Shown: positions 17,057 to 24,976 of the stretch, in pieces | Layout of the letters: each line of letters starts with the position of its first letter | Position numbering within the stretch: position 1 is the stretch's first letter | Source of the DNA: Streptomyces sp. NBC_01723 | Lineage (GTDB): Bacteria > Actinomycetota > Actinomycetes > Streptomycetales > Streptomycetaceae | Reading direction: 5' to 3' | Assembly: GCF_036246005.1 (NCBI RefSeq) | Contig: NZ_CP109171.1 | Location: 186,001 to 250,000, forward strand | Length of the DNA: 64,000 nt | Program-made: the position numbers and the translations under genes | Notes under the pieces: model-generated | The model's input: only the letters and a program-made list of their open reading frames with translations | Databases searched by the model: none | Told to the model about the DNA's origin: nothing

Positions 17057-17425
17057 ATGGCCGTCACCGGACCCGACTTCATCTCGCTGCAGGTGCGCGA
17101 CCTGGAGCGCTCTGCCGCCTTCTACGAGCAGCACCTGGGGCTGAAGCGCTCGGCCGCGGGACCGCCGCACGCCGTAGTGTTCGACACCAAGCCGATCGCG
17201 TTCGCCGTACGCGACATCGTGGAGGGCGTAGACCTGGACGCGATCGCGCAGCCCGGCCAGGGAATGGCCCTCTGGCTGCACGCACCCGACGCGCAGGACA
17301 TCCACGACGCCCTCGCCGCCACCGGCACGACGATCGTCTCGGCACCCGTCGACGGGCCGTTCGGCCGCACCTTCACTTTCGCCGACCCCGACGGCTATCA
17401 GGTGACCCTCCACGACCGCGGCTGA
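17057..17425 (+). CDS. VOC (glyoxalase/dioxygenase-fold) family protein
   Basis: 122 residues forming one vicinal-oxygen-chelate domain: FISLQVRDLERSAAFYEQHLGL at the start and FADPDGYQVTLHDRG at the end, with paired beta-alpha-beta-beta-beta modules. The usual metal ligands are only partly visible, so it could be a resistance/binding protein or an enzyme. A ribosome site AAAGGTAAGG lies before ATG 17057. It is divergent from the MarR gene with two shared operators, so it is the likely regulated target (detoxification is plausible). Downstream, a palindrome has been split by an IS element. Confidence 0.83.
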   Translation: MAVTGPDFISLQVRDLERSAAFYEQHLGLKRSAAGPPHAVVFDTKPIAFAVRDIVEGVDLDAIAQPGQGMALWLHAPDAQDIHDALAATGTTIVSAPVDGPFGRTFTFADPDGYQVTLHDRG

Positions 17426-17464
17426 GCCGAGCGCCCGGACGCGTCGGCCCCGGGCGGCGTCGCC

Positions 17465-18362
17465 CTAGGGTCTGTCGTCAAATAATCTTCGGTCGGAGAT
17501 CATGGTCGGGTGATACGTCGCCATGAACTCTCCGATGCCGAATGGGCGTTCGTGCAGCCGCTGCTGCCCCGGTCCGAGCGAGGCCGCAGGCGGCTGGACG
17601 ACCGGACGGTCCTCAACGGGATCGTGTGGAAGTTCCGGACCGGTACGGCTTGGCGGGACGTGCCCGAGCGGTACGGTTCCTGGGCCACGCTGCACACCCG
17701 CTTCCGCCGGTGGGCCAAGGACGGCACCTTCGAGCGGATGCTCCGGGCTGCCCAGGCCAAGGCCGACGCGGCCGGGGACATCGAGTGGCTGGTGTCGGTC
17801 GACTCCACGATCGTCCGGGCCCACCAGCACGCGGCCGGAGCGCGAAAAGGGGGCTCCGGACCCCGGGACTCGGCCGGTCCAGAGGCGGCCTGACCAGCAA
17901 GATCCACCTGGCCTGCGACGCTGTGGGCCGACCGCTCGCCTTCACCGTCACCGGCGGCAACACCAACGACTGCACCCAGTTCACCGCCGTGATGGAGGCG
18001 ATCCGGGTGCCCCGGCTGGGGCCGGGCCGGCCCCGGGTCCGACCCGGCCACGTCATCGGCGACAAGGGCTACAGCTCCAAGGCCATACGCACCTGGCTGC
18101 GGCAGCGGAACATCCGGCACACCATCCCGGAACGGTCCGATCAGACCCGCAACCGGCTCCGACGCGGCAGCCGTGGCGGACGCCCGCCGGCCTTCGACAA
18201 GCAGGTCTACAAGCGGCGCAACGTCGTCGAACGGTGCTTCAACCGCCTCAAGCAATGGCGCGGCATCGCCACCCGCTACGACAAGACCGCCGAGTCCTTC
18301 CGGGCAGCCGTCACCCTCGCATCGCTGCTGATGTGGGCGTGACATTTGACGACAACTCCTAG
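17465..18362 (+). mobile_element. Complete IS5-family insertion sequence with CTAG duplication
   Basis: The element spans about 17469-18358 (890 bases). Its ends are GGTCTGTCGTCAAAT (17469-17483) and, inverted, GAGTTGTCGTCAAAT (18344-18358), matching at 12 of 15 positions. The CTAG at 17465-17468 is repeated at 18359-18362, consistent with target duplication. Removing the element restores the perfect 16-base palindrome GTCGCCCTAGGGCGAC between two convergent genes. The transposase frames fill it almost completely. Confidence 0.85.
17510..18342 (+). CDS. IS5-family transposase, two frames joined by -1 frameshift
   Basis: ORF A (17510-17893) carries the helix-turn-helix region and first catalytic Asp (SVDSTIVRAHQHAAG). 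A second frame, one base back, open to 18342, carries DKGYSS (second Asp) and VVERCFNRLKQWRGIATRYDK (catalytic Glu). The frames meet at AAAAGGGGG (17845-17853), where slipping from CGA-AAA-GGG back one base joins them. Two-frame transposases with programmed slippage are known in IS5 subgroups, and the motifs are otherwise intact, so the element may be active. A simple frameshift mutation is the alternative. The related fragment at 1-203 is on the opposite strand. Confidence 0.82.
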
Positions 18363-19063
18363 GGCGACGAGTCCGTGGTGGTCGGTCGCGGTCCCGTCGG
18401 CGCGGGCCGCGTGCCCGAGGGAGCGGGTCCGCACGAGAGCTCGTCGGCCCACAGTGGATGCTCCCGCTCGGCCCACGCCCGCGTGACCGAACCCGTTCGC
18501 ATGCCCCGCCGGGCCTCGGGATCGGCGAGGGCCATCCCGACGTGGCCCGCCAGGACGATGCCCAGGGTCAGGGCCAGCCAGTCGTGGACGAACGTGGCAC
18601 TGGTGCGCCACACCAGGGGCGTGAGGTGGGTGAACCACATCATCAGCCCGGTGCCCAGCATCACCAGCGTCGCGCCCGCCACCCAGGCCGCGTAGATCTT
18701 CTGCCCCGCGTTGAACTTGTGCGCGGGACGGGAGGCCCGCCGTCCGTCCCTGCGCAGGACGGCGAGCAGCCAGCGCCGGTCGTGCGGGCCGAAGCGGTTC
18801 AGCAGACCAAGGTCCGTGCGCAGGGCGCGCGAACCCAGCGCGGCCAGGACCGGAACCGGAAGAGCCACACCGGCCCACTGGTGCACGGTGACCACGAGGG
18901 CCCTGCGGCCCACGAGTTGGGCGAGCTGCGGAACGTACAGGCAGGCCGCGGTCAGCACGCACACGCCCATCAGCCCGGCCGTCACGCGGTGGGCCCAGCG
19001 TTCGGTGGGGCTGAACCGCGGCACGCGGGCGGAGGCGGGAGGGGAGTCAGGTAGTCGGCTCAT
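18359..19063 (-). CDS. Cytochrome b561-type membrane subunit
   Basis: About 234 residues with four predicted membrane helices and histidines placed as haem ligands (PTERWAHRVTAGLMG, VVTVHQWAGVALPV, ATFVHDWLALTLGIVLAGHVGMAL), like formate-dehydrogenase gamma or Ni/Fe-hydrogenase b-type subunits. The stop TAG is formed by the CTAG duplicated on IS insertion, so the original end was preserved. The start ATG 19063 lies inside the preceding molybdoenzyme gene (17-base overlap), so the two are co-translated. It probably passes electrons from the quinone pool to that enzyme, or the reverse. Confidence 0.82.
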   Translation of the reverse strand: MSRLPDSPPASARVPRFSPTERWAHRVTAGLMGVCVLTAACLYVPQLAQLVGRRALVVTVHQWAGVALPVPVLAALGSRALRTDLGLLNRFGPHDRRWLLAVLRRDGRRASRPAHKFNAGQKIYAAWVAGATLVMLGTGLMMWFTHLTPLVWRTSATFVHDWLALTLGIVLAGHVGMALADPEARRGMRTGSVTRAWAEREHPLWADELSCGPAPSGTRPAPTGPRPTTTDSSP

Positions 19064-19772
19064 CGTCCCGTCCGTTCGAACGGCCCACCCAGGCGTCGAC
19101 GTCGTAGCCGCGCTCCTCCCAGTAGCCCGGCCGGACGTTCTTCGTGAGCGTGATTCCGGAGAGCCACTTGGCGGACTTGTAGAAGTACATGGGTGCCACG
19201 TACAGGCGCACCGGGCCGCCATGCGCGTGGCCGAGGTCCTCGTCCCTCATGCGCAGGGCGACCAGGACGTCCGCGCGGCGGGCCTGTTCCAGGGTGAGGC
19301 TCTCCGAGTACGCGCCGTCGAAGCAGGTGAAGCGCACCGCGCCCGCCGTCCCGCGTACCCCCGCGGCATCCAGCAGCTCGGACAGACGCACCCCCTCGAA
19401 GGCGGTGCTCGGGACCCGCCACCCGGTGACGCACTGGACGTCGCGCACCATGCGGGTCTGGGGCAGCGCCCTGAGATCGGCCAGGGAGTACGTCGTCGGT
19501 CGATCGACCAGGCCGTCCACAGTGAGCCCGTAGCTCCTGGCGTCCTTGTGCGGTACGGAGGAGGTGACCGAGTAGTAGCGGAAGCCGCCGCCGTTGGGGA
19601 GGAGGTCCGTCAGGCCGGTGGGGTCCCGTTGGGCGGCGCCGCCCAGGAACGCCTCCATACCGCGTTGCAGCGTGGGTGCGGCGACGACCCCGAGCGCTCC
19701 GAGGCCGAGGGTGCCGAGGAACACGCGCCGGCCCACGGGAGCGCCGTTCCTCTCGGGTGGTTCAGGATTCAC
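19047..19772 (-). CDS. Molybdopterin oxidoreductase, sulfite-oxidase/YedY type, Tat-exported
   Basis: 241 residues. The N-terminal Tat-like signal contains GRRVFLGTLGLGALGVVAAP. The molybdopterin domain shows RDVQCVTGWRVP with the Cys that ligates molybdenum in sulfite oxidase/MsrP proteins, then GVRLSELLDAAG, and GHAHGGPVRLYVAPMYFYKS near the end. It overlaps the cytochrome b gene by 17 bases, giving a soluble catalytic subunit plus membrane haem partner, similar in principle to the MsrPQ methionine-sulfoxide repair pair although the partner here is b561-like. The physiological substrate is not determinable. Confidence 0.85.
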   Translation of the reverse strand: MNPEPPERNGAPVGRRVFLGTLGLGALGVVAAPTLQRGMEAFLGGAAQRDPTGLTDLLPNGGGFRYYSVTSSVPHKDARSYGLTVDGLVDRPTTYSLADLRALPQTRMVRDVQCVTGWRVPSTAFEGVRLSELLDAAGVRGTAGAVRFTCFDGAYSESLTLEQARRADVLVALRMRDEDLGHAHGGPVRLYVAPMYFYKSAKWLSGITLTKNVRPGYWEERGYDVDAWVGRSNGRDDEPTT

Positions 19773-20061
19773 CTTGTCATTGGAGCACCCCGGGGGTCAC
19801 TGGGCCAGGGGACCCGGGACGACGTCAGACTTCGGTAATCCGACCGCCCCGGACCGGCGGCGCACCGCCCTTGCTCCGGCGCGTGCAGCGGACCGGCCAA
19901 GACCAACTGTTCGGCGCGGCAGTGCATCGATTCGCCGGGTGACTGACGCCGACGGCGATCGCGACGCCGACGCCGAACTGTGAATCTTGGCGCCGCATCG
20001 ACAACCGATCGGCAGAACCTGGCAGCTCTGACTCCGATTCCTCATCCGTCTATCGTTCTCC
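19773..20061. other. Intergenic sequence upstream of molybdoenzyme gene
   Basis: About 290 bases without a supported gene. It should contain the promoter of the molybdoenzyme/cytochrome operon, but I see no clear operator. Confidence 0.4.
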
Positions 20062-20190
20062 ATGCCGCTTCGTCGTATCGTGACCAGCGCCGTCGGACCC
20101 CTCGCACTCGGTCTCGTCTCGGTCGGCACGCTCGCCCTGGGCGCCGGCCCAGACGCAGCTCCGTGCGACAGCGCGGCGTCGGCCTCCCTC
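20062..20190 (+). pseudogene. Signal-peptide-like orphan start, probably truncated gene
   Basis: ATG 20062 opens MPLRRIVTSAVGPLALGLVSV, then GTLALGAGPDAAPCDSAASA, which looks like a Sec signal peptide with a short mature start. The frame then runs into sequence antisense to the VOC gene and loses coding character. It is best read as the 5' remnant of a secreted-protein gene cut by rearrangement; chance is possible. Confidence 0.25.
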
Positions 20191-20191
20191 A

Positions 20192-20925
20192 TCAGCCCCG
20201 GCCGAGTACGCCGAACTCGATGCCCTCCGGGTCCGTCAGCACGATCCAGGAAACGTCGCCCTGGCCCACGTCGGTCCGGGTCGCGCCGAGGCCCTCGAGC
20301 CGGGCGATCTCCGTCGCCCGGTCCTCGACGGGGTCGGACATCAGGTCGAGGTGGACCCGGTTCCCCACCTCGTCGTCGGGTGTGCGCCGGAACTCCAGGC
20401 ACGGTCCGTCGCCCCTGGCCGAGCGCAGCAGGGCGCGGTCGTCGGTCAGTTCGTGCACGGTCCGGTCGATCGCCTCGCCCCAGAACCCGACCATGACCCG
20501 TGGATCGGCGCCTGCGACGACCACCGCGGCTACCGGCCCCGTGTCCCTGTAGCGCTCCTGGGGCTCCAGGACCCTGAACACGTTGCCTTCCGGGTCGGCC
20601 TGCAGGGTCCTCGGCAGATCGCCCCGGCCGACGTCGGCGAGCCTCGCACCGAGTTCCTTCAGCCGGGGACCAGCTCCGCCTCGTGCGCGTCGGAGGTGGT
20701 GGCGAGCTCGAGGTGGATGCGGTACCTCACCGACTCCGGGTCGGGCACGCGGACGAGATCGATACAGACGGCGGAGGAATCCGGCCAGTCGAACCCCTCG
20801 GGTTCCGGGTTGGTGCCGCCCGGTCCTTCACTGGACACACCCCAGCCGAGCGCCTTCGCCCAGAACCCTCCGGGCGCGGCGTCGTCCTCGGCCTTGAGGT
20901 TCACCTGAACAAGTTGCAACGTCAT
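20192..20925 (-). pseudogene. Two-domain VOC family gene broken by a one-base frameshift
   Basis: From ATG 20925 the frame encodes a first VOC domain (MTLQLVQVNLKAEDDAAPGG and onward) and stops at 20659. One frame over, the same strand continues with LKELGARLADVGRGDLPRTL and DPEGNVFRVLEPQ, then a second VOC domain, to 20192. Inserting one base in the GGGG run at 20665-20668 (plus strand) would fuse both into about 244 residues, the usual length of tandem-VOC proteins. Either the gene is inactivated or this is a sequencing error. It is divergent from the antiporter gene. Confidence 0.78.
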
Positions 20926-20985
20926 TCAGGACACCATGGGCGAGCGGTGCGCGTAGGGTCTCGGGTTGGCGGGCAGACGTCAGCG

Positions 20986-22299
20986 GTGACCTTGGCTGAC
21001 TTCCTCTTCACCGTGCTCGGGGCGGGTGCTCTGGCGGCGGCGGTACTCCCCCGACTGGTGGCCCGGCGGCCGCTGTCCATGCCGCTGGTCTTCCTGGCCT
21101 GCGGGATCCTGCTGCAGCTGCTGCCCACCCCGTTGCCGGACATCGACCTGGCGCGCGACCGGGTGTGGGTGGAGCACCTGACCGAGATCTGCGTCATCGT
21201 GTCGCTGATGGGCGCGGGCCTCGCGCTCAACCGCCCCTTCGGCGTGCGCCGGTGGCGTGCCACCTGGCGACTGCTCGGCATCACCATGCCGCTCACGATC
21301 GCGGCGACGGGGCTCCTGGCCTGGTGGCTGCTGGACTGGCCGCCGGCCGCGGCGCTGTTGCTCGCGGCCGTGCTCGCGCCCACCGACCCGGTGCTCGCCT
21401 CCGAGGTGCGGGTGGGGGCGCCCACCGACTCCGAGCACGACGAGGACGAGGTCCGTTTCGCCCTCACCAGCGAGGCGGGCCTCAACGACGGTCTGGCGTT
21501 TCCCGTCGTCATGGCGGCGATCGCGCTGACCGCGGCGGCGGGGACCGGTCTTTCCGGCGGCTGGGTGGGTCACTGGCTGCTGGTCGACGTGCTGTACGCC
21601 TGTGTGGTCGGCGTGCTGGCCGGCCTGGCGGTGGGCAAGGTGCTCGGCTGGCTCTTCTTCCGTGCCGCCCGGCAGGCAGTGCGGCTGTCCGAGCACCGGG
21701 AGGGTTTCGTCGCCCTGGGTGCCACGTTCCTCTCCTATGGCGTCACCGAGCTCGCCCACGGATACGGCTTCCTCGCCGTCTTCGTCACCGCGTGCCGCAT
21801 CCGCGCCGCCGAGCGCGACCACGGCTACCACACGGTGCTGCACGACTTCGTGGAGCAGGTCGAGCGGTTGCTCACCGCCGGTCTCCTCTTCCTGCTGGGT
21901 GTCTGTGTGGCGCAGGGCGCTCTGGAGGACCTGACATGGCGAGGAGCCGCCGTCGGTCTGCTCCTGCTGTTCGTCACCCGGCCCCTGACCGGGTGGGTCG
22001 CGCAGTTCGGCACGGCGGCAGGTCCCCGGGAACGCCTGGTCACCGCCTTCTTCGGGGTCCGCGGTGTCGGGTCGCTGTTCTACCTCGCACACGCACTGGG
22101 AACGGAAGGCTTTCACGTGCCCTCCGGTGAGCTGTGGGCCGTCGTCGCCTTCACCGTCCTCGCCTCCGTCGTCCTGCACGGAGTCACCGCCACGCCCGCG
22201 ATCTCCCGCCTCGACCGGCTGCGGTGGCTGTGGGCCCAGGACCGCTCCCACACGGGGCCGTCACCGAGTGAGTCCGACGTGGCCGACGAGCGTCCCTGA
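20986..22299 (+). CDS. CPA1-type Na+/H+ (cation:proton) antiporter
   Basis: About 437 residues with roughly 12 membrane segments. Key features are LAPTDPVLASEVRVG, which contains the conserved acidic ion-site region, SEAGLNDGLAFPVVM with the ND pair typical of CPA1, and FFGVRGVGSLFYLAHALG near the end, matching the NhaP-like GVRG motif. The GTG at 20986 is the most likely start; the longer frame to 20683 overlaps the VOC gene and is rejected. It should exchange cytoplasmic Na+ or K+ for protons at the cell membrane. It lies divergent from the broken VOC gene with 60 bases between. Confidence 0.88.
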   Translation: MTLADFLFTVLGAGALAAAVLPRLVARRPLSMPLVFLACGILLQLLPTPLPDIDLARDRVWVEHLTEICVIVSLMGAGLALNRPFGVRRWRATWRLLGITMPLTIAATGLLAWWLLDWPPAAALLLAAVLAPTDPVLASEVRVGAPTDSEHDEDEVRFALTSEAGLNDGLAFPVVMAAIALTAAAGTGLSGGWVGHWLLVDVLYACVVGVLAGLAVGKVLGWLFFRAARQAVRLSEHREGFVALGATFLSYGVTELAHGYGFLAVFVTACRIRAAERDHGYHTVLHDFVEQVERLLTAGLLFLLGVCVAQGALEDLTWRGAAVGLLLLFVTRPLTGWVAQFGTAAGPRERLVTAFFGVRGVGSLFYLAHALGTEGFHVPSGELWAVVAFTVLASVVLHGVTATPAISRLDRLRWLWAQDRSHTGPSPSESDVADERP

Positions 22300-22519
22300 C
22301 TCCGGCGGCGTGCGCTTCGTGGCGGTGCCGCGCCTTCCCCGTGGCCCGCTCCCGGTTAATGGGTGGAAGAGTCGGCCACGGCCGTCTAGGTTGACCATGT
22401 CCATGATCCGTACGTGTTGCGCGAGGTGTTTTTGATGACGGTCCGAGTGCCGGCGGCCGACTTCGGTCGGCTGTCCCCCTCGAAGGTCATGACCGCATCG
22501 AACCGAAGGAACATCTCTC

Positions 22520-23266
22520 GTGGATCTTCCACGCATCTTCACCATTCGCGAAAGTAGCCACCGCATCCACAACCCGCTCACCGCCGGCAAGCTCGCGGCG
22601 CTGGGCCGTGCGCTGCGGTTGGCACCCGGGACGCATGTGCTCGACCTCGCCAGTGGTTCGGGCGAGTTGCTGTGCACCTGGGCCCGTGACCACGGCATCA
22701 CCGGCACCGGGGTGGACATCAGCACGGTGTTCACCGAGCGGGCGCGTGCCCGCGCGGCCGAACTGGGTGTCGCGGATCAGGTCGAGTTCGTGCACGGCGA
22801 CGCGTCGGGGCACGTCGCGGACGAACCGGTCGGGCTCGCGGCGTGCGTCGGCGCGACCTGGATCGGCGGCGGCGTGGCCGGCACGGTCGAACTGCTCGCC
22901 GGCAGTCTGGCCCCGGGCGGGCTGATGCTGATCGGCGAACCGTACTGGCGGCGGGAAGTGCCGGACCAGGAGACCGCCCGAGCCAGCCACGCCGACAGCA
23001 AGGAGGACTTCCTGCTGTTGCCGGAGCTGATCGAGCGGTTCGGTTCCCTGGGGTACGACGTGGTGGAGATGGTGCTGGCCGACCAGGACAGCTGGGACCG
23101 GTACCAGGCCGCGCAGTGGCTCAACATGCGGCGGTGGCTGGACCGCCATCCGGATGACGAGCTGGCGGCCGGGATCCGGGCCGAGCTCTCCGCCGAACCG
23201 GTCCGCTACACGCGCTACCAGCGTGAGTACCTCGGTTGGGGCGTCTTCGCGCTGATGCGCCGCTAG
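22520..23266 (+). CDS. Class I SAM-dependent methyltransferase
   Basis: 248 residues. Motif I is THVLDLASGSGELLCTWARD (about residues 37-56), followed by GTGVDIS (motif II), VHGDASGHV (post-II) and LAPGGLMLIGEPYW (motif III). The rest is a soluble lid with Trp-rich segments (WDRYQAAQWLNMRRWLD). The GTG at 22520 follows GAAGGAAC. It stands alone between the antiporter and a strong terminator. The methyl acceptor is unknown; similarity is to small-molecule methyltransferases rather than rRNA or DNA enzymes. Confidence 0.85.
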   Translation: MDLPRIFTIRESSHRIHNPLTAGKLAALGRALRLAPGTHVLDLASGSGELLCTWARDHGITGTGVDISTVFTERARARAAELGVADQVEFVHGDASGHVADEPVGLAACVGATWIGGGVAGTVELLAGSLAPGGLMLIGEPYWRREVPDQETARASHADSKEDFLLLPELIERFGSLGYDVVEMVLADQDSWDRYQAAQWLNMRRWLDRHPDDELAAGIRAELSAEPVRYTRYQREYLGWGVFALMRR

Positions 23267-23275
23267 GGGCTGTGG

Positions 23276-23311
23276 GCGGGGGCCCGGGCAGCCTGCCGCC
23301 CGGGCCCCCGC
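23276..23311. terminator. Strong bidirectional hairpin terminator
   Basis: Perfect 14-base arms GCGGGGGCCCGGGC (23276-23289) and GCCCGGGCCCCCGC (23298-23311) with an 8-base loop lie between the convergent methyltransferase and NAD(P)-binding genes. There is no U tract, as is usual in Streptomyces. Confidence 0.75.
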
Positions 23312-23359
23312 ACATGAGGAGAGGGCAGCCTGCTGCCCGGGCCTCCGCACCTCAGGAGA
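23286..23359. repeat. 37-base tandem duplication of terminator arm
   Basis: Unit 1 (23286-23322) and unit 2 (23323-23359) abut with no gap and match at 33 of 37 positions, both beginning GGGCAGCCTG and ending AGGAGA. Unit 2 contains the stop codon of the minus-strand NAD(P)-binding gene. Confidence 0.8.
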
Positions 23360-24080
23360 GCCAGTCGGCGTACCGGGTCGGTGCCAGGTGGGCGTTCATG
23401 TCGGTGAGGACGTCGCCCTTGACGGCCGCGAACATGCCGGCGGTGGGGTCGGTGACGACCGAGCGGGCGTCGCCCTTGTGGGAGAGGGTCAGCCGGCCCA
23501 GTTCGTCGAGGGCGAAGACCTCGGGTCCGCCGATGTCGCGGATGCCGTTCAGCGGGGCGCCGAGCGCGACCTGTGCGACCGCCTCGGCCACGTCCTTGGC
23601 GGCGATCGGCTGGATGGGCGTGGCCGGGAGACGGACGGTGTCGTCGTCGGCCGTCCAGGTCAGCACCGCGTCCATGAACTCCATGAACTGGGTGGCGCGC
23701 ACGATCGAGTAGGGCACCGGCCCGGACCGCAGGAGCTCCTCCTGGAGAGCCTTGGCACGGTAGTAGTCCAGCTCCGGCACCTGGTCGACGCCGACGATGG
23801 AGAGGACGACGAAGTGACCCACCCCGCCCTCGCGGGCCGCGGTCAGCAGGTTGTCCATGGAGGTCCGGAAGAAGGCCGGCGAGGCGTCGTCGAAGGTCGG
23901 GCTGTTCGTCAGGTTGACGACGACGTCCGCTCCCGCGACGGCCTGGGCCACGCCTTGCCCGCTGATGACGTCCACGCCGGTGGACAGCGAGTGCGGCACC
24001 GCCGCGTGTCCGGCCGCGTTCAGCTTCTCCACGACCTGTGATCCGATCAGCCCCGTACCGCCGATGACCGCGATCCTCAT
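23352..24080 (-). CDS. NAD(P)H-binding atypical SDR (NmrA-like)
   Basis: 242 residues beginning MRIAVIGGTGLIGSQVVEKL, a clear Rossmann glycine motif, then ADVVVNLTNSPTFDD, HFVVLSIVGVD, DYYRAKALQEELLRSG (YxxxK-like) and IRDIGGPEVFALDELGR. This matches the NAD(P)-dependent epimerase/NmrA group. ATG 24080 has GAGGAGAGG upstream; the frame to 24113 is longer but less likely. Its last codons lie in a duplicated terminator segment. It could be a quinone or flavin reductase-like sensor; the substrate is unknown. Confidence 0.85.
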   Translation of the reverse strand: MRIAVIGGTGLIGSQVVEKLNAAGHAAVPHSLSTGVDVISGQGVAQAVAGADVVVNLTNSPTFDDASPAFFRTSMDNLLTAAREGGVGHFVVLSIVGVDQVPELDYYRAKALQEELLRSGPVPYSIVRATQFMEFMDAVLTWTADDDTVRLPATPIQPIAAKDVAEAVAQVALGAPLNGIRDIGGPEVFALDELGRLTLSHKGDARSVVTDPTAGMFAAVKGDVLTDMNAHLAPTRYADWLS

Positions 24081-24172
24081 GGCAATCCTCTCCTCGTGAA
24101 ACGTGTGGCTCACGGACCACTGTGTGGGGGGCCGGGTGCAAAGGCTCCTTCAGGCGCCCGAAGGAATGAGTC

Positions 24173-24838
24173 TCAGGCGCCGACGAACGTGACCGTCTCC
24201 CGCACCGGAGCCCGGCCGGTGCGGGTGGTGCGCGCGTCGGGGCGCTCGTATCCGATCGACATGCCGCAGAAGAGGGTCAGGTCCCGCGGGGGCATCACGG
24301 TTTCGGCGACGGTCCGGTGGAACTTGGCCCACGCCATCTGCGTGCAGCTGTGCAGTCCTTCCGCGCGCAGGAGCAGCATCACCGTCTGGAGGAACATGCC
24401 CACGTCGCTCCACTGCGGGCGGCCCAGATCTCGGTCGATGTAGCAGAACATCGCGGCCGGCGCCCCGAAGCAGTCCCAGTTAGCCGAGGCGGCCCGCTGC
24501 CGTGCCTCGACGTCGGCCCGCGGGATGCCCAGGGCGCCGTAGCGCTGCTCCCCGAAGGCACTCCGGCGCTCCTGGTACGGGGACTTGAGGTGGGTCGGGT
24601 ACTGCTCGTACTCGGGTTCGTCCCAGGGATCGCCCGCGGCCAGCCGGGCACCCGCCCGCTTCTTGACCGAGTCCAGCGGCCCACCCGTGAGGACGAAGGC
24701 GTGCCAGGGCTGGAGGTTCGATCCGGAGGGTGCCCAGACGGCGGCGGACAGCACGCGCTCGAGGACTTCCCGCGGGACGGGCCGGTCGGTGAATCGGCGT
24801 ACGGACCGTCGACTCGCGACCGCCTCGTAGACGTCCAT
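24173..24838 (-). CDS. Nitroreductase family protein
   Basis: 221 residues of the FMN-dependent nitroreductase fold: MDVYEAVASRRSVRRFTDRP with the FMN-phosphate-binding Arg cluster, WAPSGSNLQPWHAFVL, DVGMFLQTVMLLLRAEGL, and C-terminal GMSIGYERPDA. These enzymes reduce nitroaromatics, quinones or flavins using NAD(P)H. It is divergent from an azoreductase gene, and both promoters should lie in the 138-base gap. The pair forms a plausible electrophile/quinone-stress module together with the MarR regulator downstream. Confidence 0.9.
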   Translation of the reverse strand: MDVYEAVASRRSVRRFTDRPVPREVLERVLSAAVWAPSGSNLQPWHAFVLTGGPLDSVKKRAGARLAAGDPWDEPEYEQYPTHLKSPYQERRSAFGEQRYGALGIPRADVEARQRAASANWDCFGAPAAMFCYIDRDLGRPQWSDVGMFLQTVMLLLRAEGLHSCTQMAWAKFHRTVAETVMPPRDLTLFCGMSIGYERPDARTTRTGRAPVRETVTFVGA

Positions 24839-24976
24839 GAAGACGCATCTCCCTAGTTGCTCACGATCATGGGTTCGAACGAGACAGTATCATTCGCGAC
24901 CATCTCGTGTATAACTTCATTGCGTGAGCAGCCCGGCCACCGCCCGGGCCCCGACACCTCTGCACGGAGACGCTTC
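24839..24976. promoter_or_regulatory. Divergent promoter region of nitroreductase and azoreductase
   Basis: It contains GTTCGAAC (24873-24880) and CATTCGCGACC (24891-24901). The latter differs by one base from CATTCGTGACC at 26189-26199 upstream of the nearby MarR gene, suggesting a shared operator half-site. Confidence 0.45.

Noticed and set aside
16532..17413. MarR gene extended to 293 codons
   Set aside because: The extension reads antisense through the VOC gene and the operators; ATG 16993 gives the normal MarR length.
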